From: Stappia sp. WLB 29
Lineage (GTDB): Bacteria; Pseudomonadota; Alphaproteobacteria; Rhizobiales; Stappiaceae
Length of the DNA: 64,000 nucleotides
Direction: 5' to 3'
Assembly (NCBI RefSeq): GCF_023507705.1
Contig: NZ_JALBGD010000005.1
Span: forward strand, 62,001 to 126,000
Positions 9,060-18,233 of this stretch are shown here, piece after piece. Below the pieces are notes generated by a model. The model searched no databases. It had not been told where the DNA came from and was given only the letters and a program-made list of their open reading frames with translations. The position numbers were made by a program, and so were the translations under genes. The first letter of the stretch is position 1, and the number at the start of each line of letters is the position of its first letter.

Positions 9060-9614
9060 CTAGGAGCGGCGGTAGATGACGAACTGGCTGTCGCCGACGG
9101 TGCGCCGGTCCAGCTCTTCCAGCCCGTCCACCGGCGCGATCTCGGTCTTGGCGTTCTCTTCCAGCACCACCAGCGCGCCCGGTGCCAGCCAGCCGCCGGC
9201 AAGGCAGGCGGTGAGCGCCTGCTCGCCCAAGCCCTTGCGATAAGGTGGGTCGGCGAAGACGAGGTCGAAGGGCGCGATGGTGCCGACCGGTCCGATCCGC
9301 GTTGCGTCGCGGCGGAAGATCTTGGTCGCCCCGGTCAGGCCGAGCGCCTCGACATTGGAGCGGATCGCCGCGCGCGCAGCACTTGCCTCCTCGACGAACA
9401 GACAGTGGCGCGCGCCGCGGCTCAGCGCCTCCAGCCCCAGCGCGCCGCTGCCGGCGAACAGGTCGAGGACGCGCGTATCCTGCAGCACGTCGCCATGGCC
9501 GTGGGCCAGCACGTTGAACAGGGTCTCGCGCAGCCGGTCGCTGGTCGGGCGCGTCGCGTCACCGCTCGGCGCCTCGATGGGAGAACCCCGGAAGCGTCCG
9601 GCGACGATCCTCAC
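9060..9614 (-). CDS. rsmD: 16S rRNA (guanine(966)-N(2))-methyltransferase RsmD
   Basis: A 184-residue SAM-dependent methyltransferase that modifies G966 in the 30S subunit. The SAM-binding loop [10 protein letters not shown] is at residues 51-60 and the catalytic DPPY at 122-125. The N-terminal [10 protein letters not shown] is the typical family start. Its ATG overlaps the stop of the upstream pseudouridine synthase gene (ATGA at 9614-9611), a common pairing of two rRNA modification enzymes. Confidence 0.95.
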   Translation of the reverse strand: MRIVAGRFRGSPIEAPSGDATRPTSDRLRETLFNVLAHGHGDVLQDTRVLDLFAGSGALGLEALSRGARHCLFVEEASAARAAIRSNVEALGLTGATKIFRRDATRIGPVGTIAPFDLVFADPPYRKGLGEQALTACLAGGWLAPGALVVLEENAKTEIAPVDGLEELDRRTVGDSQFVIYRRS

Positions 9615-11611
9615 GGACGCTTGCCCCCACCGGGACCCTTACCGCCGGGACCCCTGCCGCCGGGGCCTTTGCCCGCCGGACGGCCGCCGGCTGGGCGACC
9701 TCCGCCGGGACGCCCGCCACCGGGACGTCCACCTGCAGGACGGCCGCCTTCAGGACGGTCTCCACGCGGCCGGTCCCCGCCCGGCTTGCCGCCGAACGGC
9801 CTGTCGCCCCTCGGGCGATCCTCACGGGGACGGTCGCTCCGCGGCCTGTCGCCGAACGGCCGATCTCCGCGGGGCCTGTCTTCACGAGGTCTGTCGTCGC
9901 GCGGCCGATCCTCGCGCGGACCGGAACGGCGCGGGCGGTCGTCGCCCGAGCGCGCCGCGAAGGGCTTGCGCTCGGCCCTGTCGCCGAACGGCTTGCCACC
10001 ACCCGGTTTACCGCCAAAGGACTTGCCTCCGCCCGGCTTGCCGCGACCGGCACCGCGCGGCGCGTCCTCGGACGGCGGGGCGGTGTCGACCACCAGCGAG
10101 CCGTCCTCGTCCCAGATCCGTCGGCGTGCGCCGGCCGACTGGCCGTCGCCCTTGGGCGCGCGCGGCATCGTGTCCGGGGTAAAGCGGAAGCGCGAACGCG
10201 GCGAGACATAGCGGGACGGTTCCGGCTCGTTGCGCGAGGGGCGCGCGGCCCGGCTCTCTTCCTTGCGGCGGGTGCGGGACGGCTTCTCGCGCGCCTCGCG
10301 GCCCTCGCGGGCGCTGAGGTAGCGGTCCTCGGTCCGTGCGGCTCCGGGCTTGCCAGCGGCAGGCTTGCCGCGCTGCGGGGCGGCGCCGGGAGCGGGCTTG
10401 CGAGCCGGCTTGGCCTCCTCGCCGTCAGCCTCGCCGCCCGGTGTCAGGAGCGGAGCTTCGAAATCGGCATTGGCCTCGGCTGCCAGCCGGTCGCCGAGCT
10501 GGTCGCGCAGCACCCGGCCGCGGATCTCGCGCACCTCGCCCTCGTCGAGCTCGGCCAGCTGGAACGGGCCGAAGGAGATGCGGATCAGCCGGTTCACGGC
10601 AAGGCCGAGATGCTCCAGAACCTTCTTGATCTCGCGGTTCTTGCCCTCGCGCAGCGCAATCGTCATCCAGACGTTGTCGCCCTGCTCCTTGTCGATCTGC
10701 GCCTCGATGCCACCGTAAAGCACGCCGTCGACCTCGATGCCGTCGGCCAGCTTGTCGAGCCTGTCCTGCGTGATCTCGCCATAGGCGCGTACGCGGTAGC
10801 GGCGCAGCCAGCCGGTCGCCGGCAGCTCCAGCACCCGCGACAGGCCGCCGTCATTGGTCAGCAGCAGCAGGCCCTCGGTGTTGATGTCGAGGCGCCCGAC
10901 GGTCAAGACGCGCGGCAGGGTCTTGGGCAGCCGCTCGAACACGGTCGGCCGGCCTTCCGGGTCGGAGTTGGTCGTCACCAGGCCGCGCGGCTTGTGGTAG
11001 AGCCACAGGCGGGTGCGCTCGCGCTCCGGCAGCGGCTCGCCGTCCACGGTGATGCGGTCGGCGTCCGTCACGGTGACGGCGGGCGAGGTCAGGACGGTGC
11101 CGTTGACCGCGACGCGGCCTGCGACCACCCAGCTCTCCGCCGTGCGGCGCGAGCACAGGCCGGCGCGTGCGATCACCTTGGCGACGCGCTCGGCATCCTC
11201 GGTGCGCGCGGCGAGCGGAGCCGCACCCGGAGGCAACGTCTTGTCGCGCTTCGGGGCGCCCTTGCGCTCGCCGAAGCTCTTCTTGCCCGCAAAGCCCTTC
11301 TTGTCGCCGAAGCTCTTCTTCTCGCCGAAGCGCTTGCCGCCTGCATCCGGACCGCCGCGCCGTTCGCCGAACTTGCGCTCCGCGTCCCGTTCGCCGCCCC
11401 GATCTGCGCCCTTGTCGCCGAACTTGCGCTCGCCGGCGACCTTCGGGCCGAAGCTCTTGCGCGGTGCGCGCGCCTCTCCGTCGGCGGAGCGATGCGGGCC
11501 GTCATTGCCGCGTGTTGCGCGGGGCTTGCCGTTGCCGGGGCGTCCGCTGCCGGATTTCCCCGGCGCGGAGGCGCGGCGCGGAGGCCGCGAGGATCGATTG
11601 TCTTCGGTCAT
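9611..11611 (-). CDS. RsuA/RluB-family pseudouridine synthase with long basic disordered extensions
   Basis: A 666-residue protein, about twice the usual family length. Residues 1-130 are basic with repeated KFG/KSFG-type blocks. An S4 RNA-binding domain spans about 140-186. The catalytic core (about 200-375) contains [17 protein letters not shown] with catalytic D242. Residues 376-666 are a disordered tail, first K/A/P-rich, then R/G/D/P-rich with many RPRGDRP or PREDRP repeats and a [10 protein letters not shown] end. By family it isomerises uridine in 23S rRNA (RluB-like). The extensions probably bind RNA. It overlaps rsmD by 4 bp. Confidence 0.88.
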   Translation of the reverse strand: MTEDNRSSRPPRRASAPGKSGSGRPGNGKPRATRGNDGPHRSADGEARAPRKSFGPKVAGERKFGDKGADRGGERDAERKFGERRGGPDAGGKRFGEKKSFGDKKGFAGKKSFGERKGAPKRDKTLPPGAAPLAARTEDAERVAKVIARAGLCSRRTAESWVVAGRVAVNGTVLTSPAVTVTDADRITVDGEPLPERERTRLWLYHKPRGLVTTNSDPEGRPTVFERLPKTLPRVLTVGRLDINTEGLLLLTNDGGLSRVLELPATGWLRRYRVRAYGEITQDRLDKLADGIEVDGVLYGGIEAQIDKEQGDNVWMTIALREGKNREIKKVLEHLGLAVNRLIRISFGPFQLAELDEGEVREIRGRVLRDQLGDRLAAEANADFEAPLLTPGGEADGEEAKPARKPAPGAAPQRGKPAAGKPGAARTEDRYLSAREGREAREKPSRTRRKEESRAARPSRNEPEPSRYVSPRSRFRFTPDTMPRAPKGDGQSAGARRRIWDEDGSLVVDTAPPSEDAPRGAGRGKPGGGKSFGGKPGGGKPFGDRAERKPFAARSGDDRPRRSGPREDRPRDDRPREDRPRGDRPFGDRPRSDRPREDRPRGDRPFGGKPGGDRPRGDRPEGGRPAGGRPGGGRPGGGRPAGGRPAGKGPGGRGPGGKGPGGGKRP

Positions 11612-11749
11612 GGTGCCGCGTCATACCAGAGCGGCAGGGCTGCGGGAAGCGCGCTTTTTCACCGCCTCGCCATGCGTTTTCCGCAAGGGGTCGATCCTGC
11701 CCCGACTTGGCGATTCCAAACGGCTCTTCCTGGCTGTAGGGTCGCGGCC

Positions 11750-12223
11750 ATGACAGGGAACGAAAGGTCCGCCGGAAGCACCGGCGGCTTCATGGATCTG
11801 GCGCTGGGCGAGGCGCGGGCGGCGGCGGCGCGCGGCGAGGTGCCGGTCGGCGCCGTCCTGGTGCGCGGCGGCGAGGTCCTGGCCGCCGACGGCAACCGCA
11901 CGCTGGAGCTGAGTGACCCCACCGCCCATGCCGAAATCCTGGTGATGCGGCGCGCCGCCGCCGCTCTCGGCAGCCAGCGGCTGCCCGACTGCGATCTCTA
12001 CGTGACACTGGAGCCCTGCCCGATGTGCGCGGCGGCGATCTCCTTCGCCCGCATCCGCCGGCTCTATTTCGGGGCCTCCGACCCCAAGGGCGGTGCGGTC
12101 GAAAACGGCGTGCGCTTTTATTCGCAGGCGACCTGCCATCACGCGCCGGAGGTCTATTCGGGCCTTGCGGAGCGCGATGCGGCGGAGCTTTTGCGCGGCT
12201 TCTTCAAGGCGCGGCGAGACTGA
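11750..12223 (+). CDS. tadA: tRNA-specific adenosine(34) deaminase TadA
   Basis: A 157-residue zinc deaminase that converts A34 to inosine in the tRNA-Arg(ACG) anticodon. The metal site is complete: H60-A-E62 and C90-PM-C93. It is divergent from the pseudouridine synthase gene, with the start about 140 bp away. The ATG at 11750 is taken; an internal ATG at 11792 (MDLALGEA) would also leave the full domain. Confidence 0.93.
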   Translation: MTGNERSAGSTGGFMDLALGEARAAAARGEVPVGAVLVRGGEVLAADGNRTLELSDPTAHAEILVMRRAAAALGSQRLPDCDLYVTLEPCPMCAAAISFARIRRLYFGASDPKGGAVENGVRFYSQATCHHAPEVYSGLAERDAAELLRGFFKARRD

Positions 12224-12296
12224 AGGAGATCGGCGAGCGGCAGGCACGAGGGGCCGCGTCGCCGGACAGCGTCACCGGACACGGAGGGAGAGGGAC

Positions 12297-12641
12297 ATGA
12301 TTGCAGTGATCTTCGAGGTCTGGCCGAAAGAGGGGCACACGGGCGCCTATCTCGACATCGCGGCGGGGCTGAAGCCGCTGCTCGCCGAGCAGGACGGCTT
12401 CATCTCGGTCGAGCGCTTCGAGAGCCTGACCGAGCCCGGCAAGCTGCTCTCCCTCTCCTTCTGGCGCGACGAGGAGGCGCTGTCGAAGTGGCGGCACGAG
12501 GCGCGCCACCGCATGGCCCAGGCGGCCGGGCGCGGCACCCATTTCGCCAATTATCGCCTGCGGGTCGCCGCCGTCATCCGTGATTACGGCATGAGCGAGC
12601 GCGACGAGGCGCCGGAAGACAGCATCGCCCTGCACGGATAG
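12297..12641 (+). CDS. Antibiotic biosynthesis monooxygenase (ABM)-fold protein
   Basis: A 114-residue protein with the ferredoxin-like ABM pattern: VIFEVWPKEG start, a DGFISVERFES strand, a LSLSFWRDEEAL strand-helix turn and a HRMAQAAGRG segment. Family members are small monooxygenases or heme and quinol-binding proteins; the actual substrate is unknown. A strong purine-rich ribosome binding site (GGAGGGAGAGGG) precedes the ATG. It probably follows tadA in one transcript, 73 bp apart. Confidence 0.75.
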   Translation: MIAVIFEVWPKEGHTGAYLDIAAGLKPLLAEQDGFISVERFESLTEPGKLLSLSFWRDEEALSKWRHEARHRMAQAAGRGTHFANYRLRVAAVIRDYGMSERDEAPEDSIALHG

Positions 12642-12653
12642 GACGGCGGTGCC

Positions 12654-13508
12654 TCAGCGCTCCGGCAATACCAGCACCGTTTGCTCGGCCGGCAGCGTCG
12701 TGCGGCTGGCCACATAGAGCGGGCTTTCCGACATCTCCACCCCGAACCCCTCGCTCGCCATGCGCGCGACGAAGCTCTCGCGCGAGCCGTAGGTATAGGC
12801 GTGCATCGGAATGACGATGCGCGGCGACACGGCGCGGATCACCTCCACCAGGCTGTCGAGCCGCAGCGTCGAGGCATTGTCGACCGGCGCGAAGACGATG
12901 TCGATCGTGCCGAGCCGGGCGAGGTCCTCGGGTGTCAGCCGGTGGTGCAGGTGGCCGAGATGGGCGATGCACAGGTCCGCCACCTCGAAGACGAAGATCG
13001 AGTTGCCGAGCGGGCGGGTCTCGCCGTCCCAGCCGCGGATGTTGGTCTGCAGGTTGCGGATGCGCACGTCCTCGACGGTGAGGTCGTGGTCCATCGGTCC
13101 GCCGTTCGGGTTCCAGCCGAGCAGCACATGCTCGATCCCGGCATCCGGGTTGAGGGTGAAATGGGTGGAATGGGCGCCGTTCATGGTGACGACGCGCGGC
13201 AGCCGGGCGGGCCGGTGCACGTTGTTGTAGTCGGTGGCGATGCGCACGCCCTTCGGCGTCTCGATCTCGAAGGTGGCGTGGCCGATATAGGTGATGCCGA
13301 CCTGGTCCATCGCCAGTGCCGCTTGCCGCACCAGCGGAGGAGGTGCCTGTATCCATCCATCGGCGAGCAACTGGCAAGAGGCCACTGCCGGTCCTCCGGC
13401 AAGCCCCAGAAACCCGAGGACCCCGGCGGTCCGGACAAGGGAGGCAAGCGTCTTCTCCCTCCATGAGCGTACGAGCAGGTCGAGGGCGGAGAACGACGTC
13501 AGGTCCAT
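12654..13508 (-). CDS. MBL-fold hydrolase, UlaG-like, with atypical metal motif
   Basis: A 284-residue protein with an N-terminal hydrophobic segment (about 22-44) that looks like a signal peptide or anchor. The fold is indicated by ITYIGHATFEIET, a later NSIFVFEVADLCIAHLGHLHH block and IVIPMHAYTYG. The canonical HxHxDH zinc motif is replaced by AHSTHFT, so metal binding differs from classical enzymes or is reduced. Substrate unknown. It converges on the ABM gene and its stop is 13 bp from that gene's end. Confidence 0.72.
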   Translation of the reverse strand: MDLTSFSALDLLVRSWREKTLASLVRTAGVLGFLGLAGGPAVASCQLLADGWIQAPPPLVRQAALAMDQVGITYIGHATFEIETPKGVRIATDYNNVHRPARLPRVVTMNGAHSTHFTLNPDAGIEHVLLGWNPNGGPMDHDLTVEDVRIRNLQTNIRGWDGETRPLGNSIFVFEVADLCIAHLGHLHHRLTPEDLARLGTIDIVFAPVDNASTLRLDSLVEVIRAVSPRIVIPMHAYTYGSRESFVARMASEGFGVEMSESPLYVASRTTLPAEQTVLVLPER

Positions 13509-13586
13509 GGCGGGGCTCCGTGCTTGCGTGCCGCAAGGTTAGGATAGCGCCGCGCCGCTGGGCTTCAAGGCGGTGGCGCGGGGGGC

Positions 13587-14438
13587 TCAGGCGATCTGAC
13601 GGCCGGTCTCGTAGGCCTCGATGGCCGCTGCCACCCGCTGCTTGACCATCTCGCGCATCGGCTCGGCCGCCTCCAGGATGTTGGCGGTCTTCATGAAATC
13701 GAGAACCCGGAAACCCGAGATGTCCGGCTTCACCAGCACGTCCGGCTGTCGGTTCTTCAGCTTTTCCAGAACGATGGACTGCATCAGGATCTGTGTTGCG
13801 CCGAACACCGCATCGCCCGCGCCCGGCAGGCTGCGTCCCTTGCGCGGTATCGGCGAGCCGACCACGTCGCTGGCAACGACGATGTCGATATCGGGCGGCA
13901 GGGCGTCGAAGGGCAACGGATTGACCAGGCCTCCGTCGACCATGATCCGGCCGCCCACAGTTACCGGCTTGAACAGAGCGGGAATGGCTATCGAGGCGGC
14001 GACCGCATGGTGCAGCGAGCCCCGCTCGAGCCGCACCTCCCGGCACTGGTAGAAGTCGGTGGCGATCAGCGTCAGCGGCGTTTCCAGATCGTCGAAGGTG
14101 GCCGGGATGTGCTGGCCGACGAACTGCTCCAGAACCTTGAGCGCGTCGAACTGCATGATTCCCGGACTGCCGAACAGGTCGCCGAGCTTGCGCGGCCGCA
14201 GCTTCCACAGCCGCGCCAGCACCGAGTTGCGGTCGGAGAAGGTCGCCTGCGAGATCTCGCGCAGGGCCTTGCCGTCGAGACCGGCGGCGTGGGCCGCGCC
14301 GAAAATCGCGCCGATGGACGTGCCGGCGATGGCCGTCGGCCGCACGCCGAGGTCATCGAAGGCCTCGATCACCGGCACATGGGCGATGCCGCGGGCTCCG
14401 CCGCCGCCAAGGGCCAATCCGATCCGCGCGGTTGTCAT
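13587..14438 (-). CDS. Patatin-like phospholipase (RssA-type)
   Basis: A 283-residue serine lipid hydrolase with a Ser-Asp dyad. The oxyanion motif GGGGARG is at 11-17, the nucleophile elbow GTSIG at 39-43 (S41), and the catalytic aspartate is D167 in MVDGGLVNPLP. All active-site elements are intact. There is no signal peptide, so it is cytoplasmic or peripheral. It lies 27 bp downstream of the MOSC gene and is probably co-transcribed. Confidence 0.88.
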   Translation of the reverse strand: MTTARIGLALGGGGARGIAHVPVIEAFDDLGVRPTAIAGTSIGAIFGAAHAAGLDGKALREISQATFSDRNSVLARLWKLRPRKLGDLFGSPGIMQFDALKVLEQFVGQHIPATFDDLETPLTLIATDFYQCREVRLERGSLHHAVAASIAIPALFKPVTVGGRIMVDGGLVNPLPFDALPPDIDIVVASDVVGSPIPRKGRSLPGAGDAVFGATQILMQSIVLEKLKNRQPDVLVKPDISGFRVLDFMKTANILEAAEPMREMVKQRVAAAIEAYETGRQIA

Positions 14439-14465
14439 CGCCTCTCCTGCCGGCGGAGCCGGTCG

Positions 14466-14966
14466 TCAGGTGTCTCGTTCCGTCGTTTCGCGCGCCTCGG
14501 GAAGCACGGCATCACCGAGGGCGAAGCGGCCGGGTTCCAGCACTTCGGCATAATAGCCGCCATGCCCGCGCATGGCATTGTAACCGCCCGGGCCCAATAT
14601 GGTTTCCATGCGGCTGCACGGCGCGCAGGGGCCGGAAATGCGCACCAGCGCCGACCCGAGACGCAAGGGTTGATGACGAACGGCGGCGAGATTGAGGCCA
14701 TGCACCACCACGTTGCGGCGCAGCTGGGCCGGATCGATCCCGGGCAGCCCGGCCAGCGCGGCAATCACCGCCAGATGTTCTCCCTGCAGCAGCGTGACGG
14801 CGCGCTTGCCGCCGCTGACGTAGTGGTCGCCCACGAGGCCCGCCTCTCTCGCCTCGGCGCTGTCCGCCTGAACCACCGGCTGCAGTCGCGCCGGGCGCAG
14901 GCCGATCCAGCCTATGCGACCGGGACGCGCATGACGGGCCATGAGCGCCTTGAGATCGACGGCCAT
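14466..14966 (-). CDS. MOSC-domain protein
   Basis: A 166-residue stand-alone MOSC domain, related to the C-terminal domain of molybdenum cofactor sulfurase. The family signature is seen as RNVVVHGLNL, followed by SGPCAPCSRM with candidate catalytic or sulfur-carrying cysteines C114 and C117. YiiM and YcbX relatives use molybdenum cofactor to reduce N-hydroxylated compounds; whether this one does is unknown. It is divergent from the Kef antiporter gene. Confidence 0.82.
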   Translation of the reverse strand: MAVDLKALMARHARPGRIGWIGLRPARLQPVVQADSAEAREAGLVGDHYVSGGKRAVTLLQGEHLAVIAALAGLPGIDPAQLRRNVVVHGLNLAAVRHQPLRLGSALVRISGPCAPCSRMETILGPGGYNAMRGHGGYYAEVLEPGRFALGDAVLPEARETTERDT

Positions 14967-15082
14967 CGTGCGGCCTCCTGTTCGCGGCGGGGCAATTCAA
15001 TTAGGATTTTCCGGCGGATTCGGACAGAGGGATCCGCCGTGTCCCATCCAATCCTCTGCCAGTTGGCATATCAAGAGACATC

Positions 15083-16888
15083 ATGGCAACCGACGCCGCG
15101 CCTCCCTTCTTCTTCGAAGCGCTCACGGTGCTGGCCGCCACGGTCGCATCTGTGCCGATCGCCAGGAAGCTCGGTCTGGGCTCTGTGGTCGGCTATCTCG
15201 CCGCAGGTCTCGTCATCGGCCCGTACGGATTCGACTTCATTCGCTCGGCGGTGGAGATCCGCAGCGTCGCCGAACTCGGCGTGGTGCTGCTGCTCTTCGT
15301 CATCGGTCTGGAACTGGAGCCGGCGCGGCTTTGGCGGATGAAGGGCGACATCTTCGGCCTCGGCACCTCGCAGGTGCTGCTCTGCGGCGTGGCGCTCGTC
15401 GCCGCGGCGCTGCTCGGCGGGCTTTCGCTGGAGGTGGCGCTGATCGCCGGCTTCGGCCTTGCCCTGTCCTCCACCGCCTTCGCGCTGCAGATCCTGCAGG
15501 AACGCGGCCAGCTTACCACCTCCTACGGACAGCGCGCCTTCGGCATCCTGCTTCTGCAGGACATGGCGATCGTCCCGCTGCTTGCCATGATCCCTGTCCT
15601 GTCGCCCCGTGGCGAGGAGGTGCGCGGCGCGGACATCGCCATCGAACTCGGCATCACGGTCGCGGCCGTCGCCGGCGTGGTCCTCGTCGGGCGTTACCTG
15701 CTCACCCCGCTGTTCACGCTGCTGGCGCGCGCCCGGGCGCGCGAGGTGATGCTGGCCGCTGCGCTGCTGGTCGCGCTGGGCAGCGGCGGCATCATGCACG
15801 CGGTCGGCCTGTCGATGGCGCTCGGAGCCTTCCTTGCCGGCGTGATGCTCTCGGAATCCAGCTTCCGCCACACGTTGGAGGCCGATATCGAGCCGTTCCG
15901 CTCGTTGCTGATGGGCCTGTTCTTCATCTCCGTCGGCATGTCGCTGGATCTGCCGATCGTCTTTGCGCAGTGGTGGCTGGTGCTTGCCGGCGTTGCCGCC
16001 ACCATGGTGCTGAAGGGCGTGCTGATCTGGGGCCTGTCGCGGCTGTTCGGCTCGTCCAACTCGGATGCGCTGAGGATCGCGGCAACGCTGCCGCAGGGCG
16101 GCGAGTTCGCATTCGTGCTGTTCACCGCCGCGGCGGTTGCCGGCATTTTCGGCCGCGACATGCTGACACTGCTGATCGCCGTCGTCGTCGTGTCCATGCT
16201 GCTGACGCCGGTTGCCTGCCTTGCCCACGACATGTTGGCCCGCAAGCTGCAGCGGCGCGGCGTCGTGACCGACATCATCGAGACCTTCGAGGAGGCCATG
16301 CCGACCGTGCTCGTGGTCGGATTCGGCCGTTTCGGCATGATGGTCTCGCAGATGCTGACGTCGGAGGGCGTCGAGGTGATCGCGCTCGACAACCGTCCCG
16401 AGCGCGTCGCCTATGCGCGCAAGCTCGGCTACCGGGTCTATGTCGGCGATGCGACCCGGCCCGACGTGCTGGAAGCGGCCGGCGCGGGCCGGGCGGTTCT
16501 GGTGGCCCTGTGCATCGAGAACGACAAGGTGATGGGCCAGGCCATCGATCTCATCCGGGCGCATTTCCCGCAGGCCAAGCTGTTCTGCCGCGCCACCGAT
16601 CGGGTCCACGCGCTGGAGCTGACCCGGCTCGGCGTCGACTATCACATCCGCGAGACCTTCGAATCGAGCGTCCATTTCGGCCGGGCCGCGCTTGCCCAGC
16701 TCGGCATTCCCTCCGACCGGATCGCCGAGATCGAGGAGGACGTGCGCCTGCGCGACCGCGAGCGGATGGAGCTGCAGATGCAGGGCGGGCCGATGGCCGG
16801 CGCCGACACGCTGCACCGGGTGACGCCGCGCCGGGGTGGCGATGCCGGGCAGGCACCGTCGGAGACGCCCCCGGAGGAGCAAAGGTGA
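15083..16888 (+). CDS. Kef-type monovalent cation:proton antiporter (CPA2)
   Basis: A 601-residue inner-membrane protein. Residues 1 to about 390 contain around a dozen hydrophobic helices of the sodium/hydrogen exchanger fold (GYLAAGLVIGPYG, ELGVVLLLFVIGLEL, QGGEFAFVLF). A RCK/TrkA-N nucleotide-binding domain follows (GFGRFG at 413-418, ALDNRPERV, GDATRPDVLEAA). This matches glutathione-gated KefB/KefC potassium efflux systems. No KefF/KefG subunit gene is adjacent. The C-terminal 40 residues are low complexity. Confidence 0.9.
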   Translation: MATDAAPPFFFEALTVLAATVASVPIARKLGLGSVVGYLAAGLVIGPYGFDFIRSAVEIRSVAELGVVLLLFVIGLELEPARLWRMKGDIFGLGTSQVLLCGVALVAAALLGGLSLEVALIAGFGLALSSTAFALQILQERGQLTTSYGQRAFGILLLQDMAIVPLLAMIPVLSPRGEEVRGADIAIELGITVAAVAGVVLVGRYLLTPLFTLLARARAREVMLAAALLVALGSGGIMHAVGLSMALGAFLAGVMLSESSFRHTLEADIEPFRSLLMGLFFISVGMSLDLPIVFAQWWLVLAGVAATMVLKGVLIWGLSRLFGSSNSDALRIAATLPQGGEFAFVLFTAAAVAGIFGRDMLTLLIAVVVVSMLLTPVACLAHDMLARKLQRRGVVTDIIETFEEAMPTVLVVGFGRFGMMVSQMLTSEGVEVIALDNRPERVAYARKLGYRVYVGDATRPDVLEAAGAGRAVLVALCIENDKVMGQAIDLIRAHFPQAKLFCRATDRVHALELTRLGVDYHIRETFESSVHFGRAALAQLGIPSDRIAEIEEDVRLRDRERMELQMQGGPMAGADTLHRVTPRRGGDAGQAPSETPPEEQR

Positions 16889-16998
16889 GGCGGGGCCCCG
16901 CGGGCCGCGGCGGTGCGACGGGGGGTGGTCAAGGGACGAAGGGGCCTGTATTCAGGATGCAAAGGCGGCCGCGAGAGGCTGCGAAAGGCACCAGACGC

Positions 16999-17220
16999 AT
17001 GAACCGATACGAGAACCCGCGCGTGCCGGGCGAGGCGCGCATCCGCTACCTGGACGCGGACTTCCAGATTCTGTCGCCGGGCACCTTCGTGCGCTGCGCC
17101 GTCACCGGCCAATCGATCCCGCTCGACGAGCTGAAATACTGGAGCGTGTCGCGCCAGGAGGCCTATGTGGACGCGCAGGCCGCCCTTGCCCGCTATCAGG
17201 AGTGCGGCGAGACGCCCTGA
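16999..17220 (+). CDS. DUF2093 small protein
   Basis: A 73-residue protein with the pattern GEARIRYLDADFQILSPGTFVRCAVTG followed by IPLDELKYWSVSRQEAY, characteristic of the DUF2093 family found in Rhizobiales. It is probably a cytoplasmic single-domain protein; function is unknown. An in-frame ATG at 16957 would add 14 basic residues. Its last 25 bp overlap the 3' end of lpxK on the opposite strand. Confidence 0.82.
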   Translation: MNRYENPRVPGEARIRYLDADFQILSPGTFVRCAVTGQSIPLDELKYWSVSRQEAYVDAQAALARYQECGETP

Positions 17221-18233
17221 GACAGACGCGCGCCGAGGAAGGCGGCAAGGCCCTGCGGGTCGTCCGGCCGCATCTCGACGCCCAGCACCTTCGCTTGCCG
17301 CGCCAGCCGGGCAAGCGCGTTGTCGCCTCTATCGTTGCCGAGCCGCACACGGTCCTTCGCGGTGGTGACGAGCACAAGGTCTTCCTGCGCTGCACGGTCC
17401 AGAAGTTCCTGTGCTTCGCGCTCCGTAAAGGCGCGGTGATCGCCGAAGAAGCGCGTTTGCACCACCTCGGCCCCGGCGGCGCGCAGGCTCTGCGCGAACC
17501 GCTCAGGCCGGCCGATCCCGGCAAAGGCCAGGACCCGTATCCCCGTCAGCCAGTGCGCCTCGCGTGCATCCAGACTTGCGCGAAAAATCGGCAGGCCGCG
17601 CGCCCGTGCTGCCGCCTCGACCGGGCTTGCCGCCGTGCCGTCGCCGATCGTCACCAGCGCATCGATATGGGCAAGCTGCCGCTCGACCGGCGCGCGCAAG
17701 GGCCCGGCCGGCAGGCAGAAGCCGTTGCCTATGCCGGATGCGGCATCGACCAGCGCCAGCGACACGGTCTTGGCCAGTGCCGGGTTCTGCAATCCGTCGT
17801 CCATCAGGATCACGCTGCCGAGCCGCTCGGCCAGCCTTGCACCTGCCGCCCGGTCGGCCGCGATCACCACCGGGCCGTCGGCAGCGAGCAGCAGGGGCTC
17901 GTCGCCTGCCTCGACAGGGCCGTGCCTTGCGGGGTCGAGCAGCACCGGCGGTCCGCCGGACAACCTGCCGCCATAGCCGCGGGTGAGGAAGACGGGCTTC
18001 TCTCCTCGCGCGCGCAGCCCCTCGGCCAGCGCCAGCGCGAACGGTGTCTTGCCGGTGCCCCCGACCGTGAAATTGCCGACGCAGATCACCGGCACGGCAG
18101 CCGTGTAGGCGGGCTTGCGGGCCATGCGGCTTGCGGTGATCGCCCCGTAGAGCCAGCCGATCGGGGCAAGTGCGAAGGCGGCCGGGCCGGGCGGCCGCCA
18201 CCAGAAGGACGGGGCGGACAGAGCGCCGCTCAC
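17196..18233 (-). CDS. lpxK: Tetraacyldisaccharide 4'-kinase LpxK
   Basis: A 345-residue inner-membrane-associated kinase that adds the 4'-phosphate to the lipid A disaccharide. It has an N-terminal hydrophobic helix (about 17-35) and the Walker A loop GNFTVGGTGKT (53-63), then MDDGLQN and TTAKDRVR blocks typical of the family. The start is GTG at 18233, in a GTGA overlap with the waaA stop. It is the last gene of a Kdo/lipid A operon. Confidence 0.95.
   Translation of the reverse strand: MSGALSAPSFWWRPPGPAAFALAPIGWLYGAITASRMARKPAYTAAVPVICVGNFTVGGTGKTPFALALAEGLRARGEKPVFLTRGYGGRLSGGPPVLLDPARHGPVEAGDEPLLLAADGPVVIAADRAAGARLAERLGSVILMDDGLQNPALAKTVSLALVDAASGIGNGFCLPAGPLRAPVERQLAHIDALVTIGDGTAASPVEAAARARGLPIFRASLDAREAHWLTGIRVLAFAGIGRPERFAQSLRAAGAEVVQTRFFGDHRAFTEREAQELLDRAAQEDLVLVTTAKDRVRLGNDRGDNALARLARQAKVLGVEMRPDDPQGLAAFLGARLSQGVSPHS

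Noticed and set aside
15071-16882. 603-codon minus-strand frame opposite the Kef antiporter
   Set aside because: The plus strand has a full antiporter plus RCK domain; the opposite frame has only Arg/His/Gln-rich low complexity.
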